The position numbers and the translations under genes are program-made. A stretch of 64,000 bases of DNA from Natrialbaceae archaeon AArc-T1-2 (GTDB lineage: Archaea; Halobacteriota; Halobacteria; Halobacteriales; Natrialbaceae), in the NCBI RefSeq assembly GCF_030273315.1, contig NZ_CP127174.1:186001-250000 (forward strand), read 5' to 3'. The stretch's first letter is position 1; every line of letters begins with the position of its first letter. Shown here one piece after another: positions 53,000 through 61,647 of the stretch. Below the pieces are notes generated by a model. It did not search any database and was not told the DNA's origin. It saw only the letters and a program-made list of their open reading frames with translations.

Positions 53000-54091
53000 A
53001 TGACACGAGCTGACGGACGCAACCACGAGTTGAGCAACGAACCGAACGAGAAATCGACGACAGTACAGACAGACGATCCGGAGCCGCGTGAATCGGATTC
53101 GTCGACGGCCCACGATTACGAGCAGAACCGCGAAAACGAGTCAGTGACACCCGAGACACGCTCAGAGGTGTTGAAACGAGACGGCCATCGATGCCAGATA
53201 TGCGGGCGAGAAGGGCCAGAGCGCGGCGGATTGGCGACGTTACACGTCCATCATATTGAGCGTGATCCAGCTGACATCGATGAAAACGCCCCGGAAAATC
53301 TGACGACACTGTGCCGATCCTGTCATAGTTGGGTTCACCAACAGTCGACACCCGCAGACGCCCCAGTGACGTTGTCCGAAGCTGATCTTAGTGTGCTGCT
53401 GCCGCAGGACATAGAGATCTTGCGGTTTTTGGCTGAATCCGGGCCGGCACGAACTGGTCGGATTGCCGATGCGCTAACAGCAAACTTATCGATGACGGCG
53501 GTGCGGGAGCGACTGGCCGTACTCATGGGTCTCGATAATATGGTCGAATCGCGCGACCGGCAGATCATAGACCAAGATGTCGAGTCCGGGGAGTGGGGGC
53601 TTACGGAGCACATCGAGCATTCAGCTCGCGGTCACATCCCGGATGATCCGCAGGCGTTACTGCAGCGAATGGAAGACGAGCAAGTCAGGCAAGCCCTGGA
53701 GCGGGGCTGTGACCGGCAGGAGATTATGAACGTGCTTGACATATCCCGCCGAACGACGTTCCATCGGGAAAAGAGAGCGTACGCGTACGATTTCCCACTG
53801 GACGTGTTTCGAAGAAGCGGACGTGGGGGGCAGCATCCGGCTGGGAATTCGACGAGTGAGACAATCGACGAGGCGGATACGGATTCGAGTGGTGCTGACG
53901 AACAACAGCGACTCGATTCTGTCCCCCACGGTGCTGAAGACGGTAGTCAGACAGCAGGTTCGAGGGAGTCCGTACAGGATCGTCCGGATGACTCGATCGA
54001 TGAGTCGGTGGTGAGCGAAAACAAGACAGTGGTTCGTGAGCAGTTACAGACCGCGATTACGGCGTTGCAGCAGATCAACGCCGAGCTGTGA
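53000..54091 (+). CDS. HNH endonuclease with winged-helix region
   Basis: This 363-residue protein has an HNH core at about residues 60-115: DGHRCQICGRE, LHVHHIERDPADI, NLTTLCRSCHSWVH. It therefore has two Cys pairs and the catalytic His-His. After a linker comes a winged-helix-like region (EILRFLAESGPARTGRIADAL...MTAVRERLAVLM, ~145-185) and a second HTH-like segment (DRQEIMNVLDISRRTTFHREK), followed by a disordered acidic tail. It starts 134 bp after the exonuclease gene on the same strand and is probably a second nuclease of the RAMP system; various nucleases accompany this system elsewhere. Confidence 0.8.
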   Translation: MTRADGRNHELSNEPNEKSTTVQTDDPEPRESDSSTAHDYEQNRENESVTPETRSEVLKRDGHRCQICGREGPERGGLATLHVHHIERDPADIDENAPENLTTLCRSCHSWVHQQSTPADAPVTLSEADLSVLLPQDIEILRFLAESGPARTGRIADALTANLSMTAVRERLAVLMGLDNMVESRDRQIIDQDVESGEWGLTEHIEHSARGHIPDDPQALLQRMEDEQVRQALERGCDRQEIMNVLDISRRTTFHREKRAYAYDFPLDVFRRSGRGGQHPAGNSTSETIDEADTDSSGADEQQRLDSVPHGAEDGSQTAGSRESVQDRPDDSIDESVVSENKTVVREQLQTAITALQQINAEL

Positions 54092-54453
54092 GAGTCTGAA
54101 CTGGGAATGGAACAGTTTTCTTGACTGGAGTTGATCATTCTGATTCCACCCTGTATGCATCATTGAACGTAATGGTGTAAACTGGTGCTTTTCGGGTGAT
54201 TCAGAGCGGTCACTTGGTTAGTCACCGGTGCTAGTGACGCGCCAAAGAACCAATTTCGTCAACCATCACAGGGAATTCGTAATCAATGCGGAATACGTCC
54301 GTTTTTCGGTGAAATGGTCGTGCTGTGAGTCTGCATTTCATACTTGGAATCTGGTATCGCCTCTTTCCCCCCTTCAGCACCGGCAGAACGGGAGATCCAC
54401 ACCTCTATTTTCCTTAGTTTTAAAAGTGACCGTTAGTTTAACCGGTGTGAGGT
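54092..54453. other. Intergenic region with promoter, no gene seen
   Basis: I see no credible coding frame. A hairpin-like GTCAC...GTGAC lies near 54217-54234. A TATA-like TTTTAAAAG around 54418-54427 lies about 31 bp before the ATG at 54454, fitting a leaderless promoter for the next gene. Confidence 0.5.
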
Positions 54454-55503
54454 ATGCGAGAATCCAATAATCAGATCGGCGACGAAGAAGAGGCTAAGAG
54501 CAACACCGAGAAATCCGGTACGACAGAATCCAACACTGCCAACACGTGTACAGAGACGATGACCGACGGCGGAACCGAGACAATACGCAGCCGTACTGAA
54601 GTCAAGATGCACAACGACGATGTCAGGTACTACTCGGCGGACGGTCATCTCTACGCCTACCGCGAAGGCGACGAACATATCGTTGTTTCACGCGGGAGAG
54701 AACCACGGGATCGTTGGACCAAACGTGTCCCTGCTGAGCGTGACGCGGTTCTCACGGGTGAACACCTTTGGACCATCCCCGACAACTGGCAACACCGCGT
54801 GAAAATTACGTTTGAAACGGGGAGTGGTTATGCGGTCTACCACATTCCAGAGACTGGTGTGGACGTTCTCGTGAGTGTGCCAAGCTATACCCAGCTAGTA
54901 GACGCCTGGTACAGCGTTAAGCGTGTCGGAACGCTCAGCGTGACCTATGATGACGAGTTCGCTTGGGACAAGCTAGAGGACATCATAGAAACTGTGCGGG
55001 AACGTGAGCAAGTCGATGGTGATGTCGTCGATGCGCTTGAGCGTCTCCACCGGCGTCGTCGGAGCGTTGAGAAACACTTCGTTGCGAGCGTCAATATGTA
55101 CGCTAAACAAGCTTTGTTGTGTCGGGATCATGAACCGATCACAGTCAGACAATGGACTGCGGACCCATGGATCGACATTTTTCATGCTGGTGATTCGCTT
55201 GAAGAGGTTCTTGATTTGGATAACGAGACGAAAGACGCCGTTGTGCGACACATCTCTGATCGGGGAATTATTCCGTTATACCCAACTGTCCGCGTTGATG
55301 TTGAATCGGACGAAGGTATTCCAGATGGGTACGAGATTCGTGCGATGAGTGAGATAGGTGCTCCACCTGCTGAGGTCGTTGATTATCTTATCACGGAGTA
55401 TTATGATCTGATGTCACAGGACGCTTGGGCGGGGATTCGAGATACGGAAGAGGATATGATACTCAAGAATGTTGGCGACGTGAAGAAGAAACTCTCAAGC
55501 TAA
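54454..55503 (+). CDS. Hypothetical protein, 349 residues
   Basis: I do not recognise this protein. The first ~50 residues are a polar, disordered stretch rich in Ser, Thr, Glu and Asn. A compact part follows with VRYYSADGHLYAYREGDEHIVVSRG (~50-75), a basic helical segment LERLHRRRRSVEKHF (~190) and a C-terminal helical part (EIGAPPAEVVDYLITEYYDL) that looks like the HTH start of a regulator. It has its own TATA-like promoter. It lies between the RAMP-linked HNH gene and a convergent gene pair. Confidence 0.6.
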   Translation: MRESNNQIGDEEEAKSNTEKSGTTESNTANTCTETMTDGGTETIRSRTEVKMHNDDVRYYSADGHLYAYREGDEHIVVSRGREPRDRWTKRVPAERDAVLTGEHLWTIPDNWQHRVKITFETGSGYAVYHIPETGVDVLVSVPSYTQLVDAWYSVKRVGTLSVTYDDEFAWDKLEDIIETVREREQVDGDVVDALERLHRRRRSVEKHFVASVNMYAKQALLCRDHEPITVRQWTADPWIDIFHAGDSLEEVLDLDNETKDAVVRHISDRGIIPLYPTVRVDVESDEGIPDGYEIRAMSEIGAPPAEVVDYLITEYYDLMSQDAWAGIRDTEEDMILKNVGDVKKKLSS

Positions 55504-55536
55504 CGTCGCTGTAGGCGTTCTACGCTCGTCAAATTG

Positions 55537-55974
55537 TCACTCGTCCCAGAATGCCTCGATCCGGTTATCGAGATCTGTAAGGACGGCTGCGAGCACGTCC
55601 CGCCAGTCGTCGGGATAGTCTGCATCCTCTCCAGGTGTCGGTGCATCTGGGGGCGGATGGAAGTGGTTGCGGGTGTTATGGTCATTCGGGTGTCGATCCC
55701 ATCGGCATTCCCACGAGTTCCCGGTTTGGTATTGCTCCGAATAGTGGATGCTGAAGTCGACGGTCTCGAACCAGCGGATCCGCAGGTACGCACGCGTGAC
55801 CCCGCCTGGGAAGTATCCGAGATCGTAGTTGGCGATGACAGCGTTCGGAGCATACGGCGGTTGCGTCTCGATGTCATCGAATCGATCGCTCCGGGCGAGG
55901 TGGGCAGCGATCCGGTCGAGGATTTCCGTATCGATGGGGCCACGACTGGGTGGATCCGTCGCGTCGTCAGGCAT
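55537..55974 (-). CDS. Hypothetical protein coupled to winged-helix gene
   Basis: This 145-residue protein starts 8 bp inside the end of the upstream winged-helix gene. Its core GYFPGGVTRAYLRIRWFETVDFSIHYSEQ reads as a small beta-sheet, and HNTRNHFHPPPDAP and DDWRDVLAAVLTDLDNRIEAFW follow. This two-gene layout (winged-helix protein followed by a small alpha-beta protein) recurs in haloarchaeal genomes in my experience and looks like a toxin-antitoxin or similar pair. Activity is unknown. Confidence 0.6.
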   Translation of the reverse strand: MPDDATDPPSRGPIDTEILDRIAAHLARSDRFDDIETQPPYAPNAVIANYDLGYFPGGVTRAYLRIRWFETVDFSIHYSEQYQTGNSWECRWDRHPNDHNTRNHFHPPPDAPTPGEDADYPDDWRDVLAAVLTDLDNRIEAFWDE

Positions 55975-56542
55975 CGATGCGTCGTGGCTTGCTACTAGAG
56001 ACTAGATCATCACGGCGGGCTGCGTCTAGGAGTGCAGCTCGCCGTTCGAGCGTTTCCCACTCGGAGAGCGCTTCCCATGCTGCTTCTGTGGACATATTCT
56101 GATCCCGAGTCACATCGACGAGTGAGATTTCGTCCGGGTGCTCTGCATCGAACTGTGCTCTGTAGTCTTCGATCTGTTCGAGTGTGTCGGCGAGTGTGTC
56201 GACAATCTCCTGCCTGGAGTATTCCTCGCGGATCTGGTCGATACGCCGCCACTGGAAGTACGCATCGTTACGCTCGTAGCGGACCGGGCGGCCGTCGTGG
56301 CGGTGAACCATGCCCATCTCGTTGAACCACTCCAGGTAATCCCGAGCTGTCTCGGTGTCACAGTCGGCGCGATCGGCGATCGTTGATACCTTCGTCGGGG
56401 TGCGAAGCCCGACGACAATATCCAGAAGTCGCTCTCGGATCGGCCCGCGCTTGAGGAGCGAGTCGGGAGATTCCAGCTCGTCGAGGTTAGGCGGTGTCTC
56501 CTCGCCGTCGTATGCATCGTCGGGGATGTCTGTAAGGTTCAT
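55967..56542 (-). CDS. Winged-helix DNA-binding protein
   Basis: This 191-residue protein has a winged helix at about residues 35-95: RERLLDIVVGLRTPTKVSTIADRADCDTETARDYLEWFNEMGMVHRHDGRPVRYERND. A helical C-terminal part follows. This is the general layout of haloarchaeal TrmB/DUF7342-like regulators. It overlaps the following gene by 8 bp, so the two are co-translated, and it probably represses its own operon. Confidence 0.75.
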   Translation of the reverse strand: MNLTDIPDDAYDGEETPPNLDELESPDSLLKRGPIRERLLDIVVGLRTPTKVSTIADRADCDTETARDYLEWFNEMGMVHRHDGRPVRYERNDAYFQWRRIDQIREEYSRQEIVDTLADTLEQIEDYRAQFDAEHPDEISLVDVTRDQNMSTEAAWEALSEWETLERRAALLDAARRDDLVSSSKPRRIDA

Positions 56543-56723
56543 GCGTGTGGGGTTTCGTACTTGTCTCTACTGGATGTAGCGACATATATCTATGGTACGC
56601 TGAATTATTTCTGCTTCAGTCGTGCCGTGACTTCTGTACGGGTGCGTATACGTCGACGAAGTAGTCACGTAGGGTGTCGAGGATGTGGGTTCGAAGTCGT
56701 AGGCGAAAGTCTATCGATGTACG

Positions 56724-58916
56724 TTACCGTAACTCGTTTAGTCGGCGTTTATCAGCATCTGTGAGGAGTTGCACATCGTATTCATCTTCGAGGGTAGCGA
56801 TTTCTTTGAAGCATTCGCGGGCGGTCGCTTCGTTTCCGTCGTCAAGATGTTGCTTGCCCTGCTGTCGTTTGACTTTCGCTAGGCCTTGTTTCCCGGCATA
56901 GCGAGGCAAGGTCTGACGGTAGTACTGAGCAGCCTGGTCAAGATGCTCCCACCACTCGCCAGTCACACCGTCTTCCTGTTTGATGGTCTTGGCAAGCTTC
57001 CAGTGTGTCTCTGCGAGTTGCCCTGCGACGTTTCGTTCTTCGTAATCCTCTGAGGCCAGTTCCATCGCCTCTTCCAATAGATCCAGCGCCTCGTGGAGAT
57101 CCGCCTCTGTACTACCCTCAAGAAGTTCGTCTAACCGGGCTTGGCGCTGCAGTCCTTCGCTTTTCCAGACGATGTGGCCGCCGAGGTCGATGCCGTACGC
57201 CGAGTCGCCGTCGGGATTTCCAAGCCGAAGCATCCAGTTGCCGCCTCGCTCGACGAAGTCGAGGTGTTGAACGTTCCCGTGTTGATTCTCGTGGCGGAGC
57301 AGTCGTTCGCCGGCGGCAACGTTGAACAGGTAGGTGCTGCAGTCAGGGTTGAACGTACTCGTGGCCGCGTAGTCACCGTCAGGCGTGATGGCGACGGGGC
57401 CGATGTTCGAGTCAAATTCGTGTTTTACGAACCGATGTCCTGACCCGTTGAAAACGTGGAACGTTCCGGAGAGTGTGTCGCCCCAGTCGTTCCAGTCGAC
57501 AACAGCTACGGTCCCGTCGTTAGCGACAGCACAGGCGTTCGGGCGATCGATCTCGGTCGTAAATTGGAGTTCGTCACCATCAAAGAGGAAGACCCGACCC
57601 GGTTCAGGATCGTCATCTCCGGCTCCGGATCGCCCATCTTGGTAGGCTGCGGTGTATTCGCCGTTCGGGGATGTGGCTGTCTGGGCGTAGTACTGATCAC
57701 CACCGTATTCGATGTCCATCCGGTTCAGCCCCTGGTCGTTCGTCGAGACTGCGTCACTGTCTTGTTTCGAGGAAGCTGTCTGCGCGGCTGGTGTTGCCGA
57801 TGCGTCTGGAGAGGTGTCTGACTCTGTTTTGGACTGTGAATGCGTCTCTGCATCAGGGGGTGTCGTGTTAGCCGTCGCCGTCTCGGGAGCATGAGACGTG
57901 TCTGTTTCGGCGTCGGCCGACTCGTTGAAAGAGCGGCGTCGCCACAGATAGAGCCCAGCAGGAATGATGGCGAACAGCCAGATGAGTGACGTGAGGACGT
58001 ATGCCCACCAGTACTGCGGCCAGTCTCGGTATTCCCTGACGTGTCTCGCATCGAGGAAGAGCGCGATGGGAAGCCCGAGCCAGACGGCGAAAAAGATGAA
58101 TGCCCACAGCGATTCCGGCAAGACTTCGACACCGAAGAAGGCGACAACCCAGCCGGGGATCGCAACCATGATCGTCTTCTCCCAGACAGTAGATGGAACC
58201 GCGTTGGAGTGGGTCGTCGGTTCTGGTTCTGGTTCCGGTTCGGCTGTCGTTGTCGTTTCGGTTGCTTCTGACTGTGTTTCGTCGGCCTGCTGCTGGGGCT
58301 GCTCGCTGACTGATTCGGATTCGACTGTGGTCACGAACTCAAGGTAGTCGTCGACGAGATCAAGCGCGTCATTCTCAACGATGAGGGAGACGAGGTCATC
58401 GCCGTTGATGAGTTTCACGTTGAGCCGCTCGGCGAGATCGCGGGCCTGTCCGGTGAACTCATTCGTCGTTACTACGACGACCTTGTCAACGCCGTTGTAT
58501 TGTTGGCCGAGGCTTGCATACTGCTGAATATCGGGGGAGCCGACAGTTGTGTTCGGTCCGTACCGCTTCGCTTGAATGAGCGTCGTTTGTTCGTACGGGT
58601 GTTGTTTCCGGGCGGTAATGTCGACGCCTTTGTCCATCGCTGCAGTGGAGACCTCGGTTTGCCAGCCCATGCGATGCCAGAGATCCGCGACGAAGTGCTC
58701 GAAATCGTACGGGTCCATCTGCTGTAGGACCGTCTTCAATTCGGCGGTGCTTTCGAGAGGGCCTTCCTCAAGAGGAAGCTCATCGATGTGTTGCTGCGTG
58801 GGTTGGTGTGGCTCATTCGAGGTGCGGGGTTCTGTGGAACTAGAGTTGTCTTTCCCACTATTTCGAAGCCAGCGGTACAATTCACGGTAAAGGAAGTACC
58901 GTAGAAACCGTTTCAT
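56724..58916 (-). CDS. Membrane-anchored Mrr-type nuclease with propeller-like sensor
   Basis: This 730-residue multidomain protein has an Mrr catalytic domain (about residues 70-195): FEHFVADLWHRMGW, KGVDITARK (Asp) and TLIQAKRYG (Gln-x-Lys). A linker of Gln/Glu/Pro repeats follows, then about three hydrophobic segments (240-330, WVVAFFGVEVL, WAFIFFAVWLGLPIALFL, LTSLIWLFAIIPAGLYLW). A Ser/Thr-rich linker, a beta-propeller-like region (about 395-590) and a C-terminal TPR-like helical part complete it. The nuclease should face the cytoplasm. A membrane-tethered nuclease coupled to a repeat sensor suggests detection of an infection signal at the membrane. Confidence 0.85.
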   Translation of the reverse strand: MKRFLRYFLYRELYRWLRNSGKDNSSSTEPRTSNEPHQPTQQHIDELPLEEGPLESTAELKTVLQQMDPYDFEHFVADLWHRMGWQTEVSTAAMDKGVDITARKQHPYEQTTLIQAKRYGPNTTVGSPDIQQYASLGQQYNGVDKVVVVTTNEFTGQARDLAERLNVKLINGDDLVSLIVENDALDLVDDYLEFVTTVESESVSEQPQQQADETQSEATETTTTAEPEPEPEPTTHSNAVPSTVWEKTIMVAIPGWVVAFFGVEVLPESLWAFIFFAVWLGLPIALFLDARHVREYRDWPQYWWAYVLTSLIWLFAIIPAGLYLWRRRSFNESADAETDTSHAPETATANTTPPDAETHSQSKTESDTSPDASATPAAQTASSKQDSDAVSTNDQGLNRMDIEYGGDQYYAQTATSPNGEYTAAYQDGRSGAGDDDPEPGRVFLFDGDELQFTTEIDRPNACAVANDGTVAVVDWNDWGDTLSGTFHVFNGSGHRFVKHEFDSNIGPVAITPDGDYAATSTFNPDCSTYLFNVAAGERLLRHENQHGNVQHLDFVERGGNWMLRLGNPDGDSAYGIDLGGHIVWKSEGLQRQARLDELLEGSTEADLHEALDLLEEAMELASEDYEERNVAGQLAETHWKLAKTIKQEDGVTGEWWEHLDQAAQYYRQTLPRYAGKQGLAKVKRQQGKQHLDDGNEATARECFKEIATLEDEYDVQLLTDADKRRLNELR

Positions 58917-59053
58917 TGAGATGTCCCCCCAATCCGAAGATGATTATAACCCAGTTGGTATCCCATACGTTGGCGTGTTGACCGATTCTTGACGCTCAGG
59001 CCTAATAATGAATCGGGGAGTACCTGGTTACGAAGATGTGTCACCAGAATATC

Positions 59054-59178
59054 TGGTTCTGTTGAAACCATTCACAGTTTACACAAACGGCGTGCTGAAT
59101 GTAGGGCACGTGCGCACATGTAGTGTGCAGCCGATTCACGTGAACAACTCTCTAAAGAAGAGGATTTCAACAGAGCCA
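59054..59178. mobile_element. 125-bp miniature inverted-repeat element
   Basis: The left end TGGTTCTGTTGAAACC (59054-59069) and the complement of the right end, TGGCTCTGTTGAAATCC (59162-59178), match at 14 of 16 positions. The GGCTCTGTTGAAA terminus is typical of IS6-like elements of haloarchaea. The interior has no gene. A GAATATCT/GAGTATCT pair flanking it might be a decayed 8-bp target duplication but is offset by two bases. Confidence 0.65.
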
Positions 59179-59196
59179 AGAGTATCTTTGAGACGA

Positions 59197-59421
59197 TTAT
59201 TTGCAGGGTCGCCACCATACGCGCCCGGATCCAACTTTCTTAGTGCGGAGTTCACCTATGGATTCAAGATCTTGTAAATAGTTTCGAGCGGTATTGCGGT
59301 GTATATCGGACTGAAGTTGTTTTGCGATTTGTGGAGCGGTAAATGGTTCGCACTTGTCAGAGTTGTCTTCGAAGATTGCTAACACGTCGTCTATTGATGT
59401 GCTTGGAGTCCTTCCCGGCAT
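59197..59421 (-). CDS. Small winged-helix protein
   Basis: From the Met at 59421 (MPGRTPSTSIDDVLAIFED) this is a 74-residue haloarchaeal winged-helix protein: PFTAPQIAKQLQSDIHRNTARNYLQDLESIGELRTKKVGSGRVWWRP. The final R-V-W-W motif is a hallmark of the wing in this group. A Met at 59460 would add 13 residues. No operon partner is seen; the neighbouring miniature element lies 19 bp beyond its 3' end. Confidence 0.75.
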   Translation of the reverse strand: MPGRTPSTSIDDVLAIFEDNSDKCEPFTAPQIAKQLQSDIHRNTARNYLQDLESIGELRTKKVGSGRVWWRPCK

Positions 59422-59568
59422 AATGTCGCCTTGCACAATACAGAGAATGGCAACTCGCACTCCGGAGATCTGTATGTGCGCGACGACAAAAATTAGATAC
59501 AGAGCCCAAAGAGTCGAATATCAGGTTTTATGCCACACGAATACATATCTATGGGGAGATGGGTAACG

Positions 59569-59814
59569 ATGAATGAATACGAAACGTCTACGGATCCGTC
59601 GCCAAGTACGAAAGTCGTTGAGGCCGTCGCTGATGAATTGGATGTTGAACCAATTGAATTGGAGACTCCGCTTGCAGAGGCGATTGAAACGGATGCGTTA
59701 GATCACCTCTTCAAAGGCCCGGGAGACTCCGTTGTGATTAGCTTCTCTTACTATGGCTATCGAGTCACCGTCGAAGAAGATGGTGACGTTACTTTGACTG
59801 AAAACAGTGAATAG
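59569..59814 (+). CDS. HalOD1 output-domain protein
   Basis: This 81-residue stand-alone HalOD1 domain has VVEAVADELDVEPIELETPLAEAIETDALDHLFK followed by VVISFSYYGYRVTVEEDGDVTL. HalOD1 is a small haloarchaeal signalling output domain of unknown mechanism. The frame is open upstream to 59530, but the Met at 59569 gives the normal family start. A divergent winged-helix gene lies 150 bp to its left. Confidence 0.85.
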   Translation: MNEYETSTDPSPSTKVVEAVADELDVEPIELETPLAEAIETDALDHLFKGPGDSVVISFSYYGYRVTVEEDGDVTLTENSE

Positions 59815-59833
59815 TTGTTCCTATTTGACTCGG

Positions 59834-59959
59834 TGGCACTGTTGAAACCCTCTTCACGGCTTTCGATTTCGTATGGCGGCGGGTTTCAGTCGCTTTGGCC
59901 GTGAACGGCGTCAAAGAAGCTTATCTCAAATATCAGCACAGAAGGTTTTCAACAAGCCC
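59834..59959. mobile_element. 126-bp miniature inverted-repeat element, second copy
   Basis: The left end TGGCACTGTTGAAACCC (59834-59850) faces GGTTTTCAACAAGCCC (59944-59959), whose complement GGGCTTGTTGAAAACC shares the CTGTTGAAA core with small shifts. Length and ends agree with the element at 59054-59178, so they belong to one family. It lies directly upstream of the 59995 gene and may have replaced its promoter. Confidence 0.55.
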
Positions 59960-59994
59960 GAATCTCTATTTCGCCGGCGGTGTTGTCGAGGCGT

Positions 59995-60678
59995 ATGTCC
60001 GACCCGCCGTTGAACGTGCCCTATTGGGCATCGATGTACCGCGTCTATGAGGAAGATAATGATCAGTACGTGCAGGCCTTGGCTGAGTCAGATCTGGTTG
60101 AGCGAGCACGCCGACTGTGGAAGTGGAAGGATTTGAGTCGAAGTATTGATTTTGCGGAGATTGCCCCTGTTATCGCCCAACTTGATATGGATCGCTACCT
60201 GGATCAGCGACCGTCAGCGGCGGTGAAAGACGTTCGTGACAGGCTTCGTGAGGAAGATGTTATTTCTGGGTCTGGGCTCGTGACGCCGTCGTTTCTGCTG
60301 CATCTCGCGGCAAGTGGCCCAGAAGCATCATCAGCGACGTTCCCGATTTATGACCGCCGAGTCTGGAACGCGTACGTGTATCTCTGGGGGGTTCGAGGGG
60401 GAGAGGATCGATTGTTCCGGGCTGCCAGTCAGAGCCCAGAGCAGTATGGCGCGTTTTGTCAGGCATTCCGTGACACCTGTCCGGATGATCGCCCACGCCG
60501 GTACGAACAGGCCCTGTTCATGTTCGGTGGATACATTATGGATCTCACAGCCGATGACAAACCCACACCGATAGAGACGATCGATCGCGTTCTCTCGGAG
60601 CAAGAACAGGCGATGGACGAAATGCGGGAACAAGCTGGGTTTGCGATCGTGGATGTTGATACCGTAGCAACCCGCTGA
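59995..60678 (+). CDS. Hypothetical protein with HhH-glycosylase-like segment
   Basis: From the ATG at 59995 (MSDPPLNVPYWASMYRVYEED) this is a 227-residue helical protein. The stretch VTPSFLLHLAASGPEASSATFPIYDRRVWNAYVYLWG resembles the helical segment of HhH-type base-excision proteins and of a domain at the start of the McrB-like protein in this window (ILYFLHPTKYPIS). The resemblance is weak and no catalytic Asp or Lys is confirmed. The start lies 35 bp after a miniature element. Confidence 0.6.
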   Translation: MSDPPLNVPYWASMYRVYEEDNDQYVQALAESDLVERARRLWKWKDLSRSIDFAEIAPVIAQLDMDRYLDQRPSAAVKDVRDRLREEDVISGSGLVTPSFLLHLAASGPEASSATFPIYDRRVWNAYVYLWGVRGGEDRLFRAASQSPEQYGAFCQAFRDTCPDDRPRRYEQALFMFGGYIMDLTADDKPTPIETIDRVLSEQEQAMDEMREQAGFAIVDVDTVATR

Positions 60679-61113
60679 AATGTGTCTCCTTTCGGATCGA
60701 GTGGCTCTGTTGAAATCCTCAATCGGTGATATGTTTCTATTGTCGTGCTGAATATAGAGCGTGAATGCAGCAAACGGACTACGTTTGTTCCGATATAAAT
60801 GGGTTAGATAAAACGGCCAGTAGACCTGCAAACCGATCTCGGGGTGCCTACCGGTAGATGATGTTCGTCGCTCATGCAAGGGCCAAAGGGGCGTCATATC
60901 TACGTAGTCTGCTCCTCATTGTCACAGTAGACAATGAGCGTCATCTTGTAGTTCACCGTACAAAATGACCAGTTCACGCTCGGTCAAGTTCTGTCGGAAT
61001 CGCCAACGGAGCGTATCGAACTCGAACGAATCGTCCCAACTGGGGATACAGTAATGCCATTTTTGTGGGTAACCGGAGACGATTTCGAGGATAGGGAAGA
61101 ATGGGGTGCTGCG
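60679..61113. other. Intergenic region with a solo IS end
   Basis: The sequence TGGCTCTGTTGAAATCC at 60702-60718 is identical to the inner-facing right end of the element at 59054-59178, and GTGCTGAATATAG nearby matches GTGCTGAATGTAG of that element. No opposite end is found, so this is a truncated copy. I see no gene in the rest; small frames here are not supported. Confidence 0.5.
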
Positions 61114-61455
61114 TTAGGCCGTGCTGGGATCGAAGACTGGTTCTGGGTCTGTGGGCTGGGTGCCATCACAGACTCGAATCCGGCCATCGGCTCGGATGAA
61201 CACATTCCAGTTCTCCATTCGAAAAGTGAGTATAGCATCCGCATCTTTGGCTCCGTCATGCTCCTTGAACAGACTGTCAAGGGCGTCGCAATCAACAAAT
61301 TCATTCAGTGGTGGGAGTTCAAGCGGGTCAACTCCGGCTGCTTCTGCAAGAGCTTTAACAATGACTTCCGTAGGTGACCGATCACCTTTCAGGTCGTACT
61401 GGGCATCAACGACCGGTGTACAGCCACGATAGAATGTTAGCGCCCCTTTATCCAT
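61114..61455 (-). CDS. HalOD1 output-domain protein, second copy
   Basis: This 113-residue protein contains VIVKALAEAAGVDPLELPPLNEFVDCDALDSLFK and a beta hairpin LTFRMENWNVFIRADGRIRVCD. It is again a stand-alone HalOD1 domain with ~25 extra N-terminal residues. It is a paralogue of the 59569 gene on the opposite strand. The function is unknown; such proteins may be adaptors in haloarchaeal signal transduction. Confidence 0.82.
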   Translation of the reverse strand: MDKGALTFYRGCTPVVDAQYDLKGDRSPTEVIVKALAEAAGVDPLELPPLNEFVDCDALDSLFKEHDGAKDADAILTFRMENWNVFIRADGRIRVCDGTQPTDPEPVFDPSTA

Positions 61456-61647
61456 ACCACTGATTAGCTTTGAGCCATCATCAGGTTTCTGTGGGAAGTT
61501 TTCACAATGTATCGCGGCTCAGACCGCATTAATCATTTCAGTCGCCTCGCTCGGGTACACTCTGTTGCGACATTTGCGCCCTGTATCTTGCACAGAGTCG
61601 GTAGAAACCGGGAACGGAACCCTACCGGCTCGATGAAAGCCCGAAGT

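Noticed and set aside
59008-59277. 89-codon plus-strand ORF
   Set aside because: It runs through the miniature element and antisense to a winged-helix gene; no protein features.
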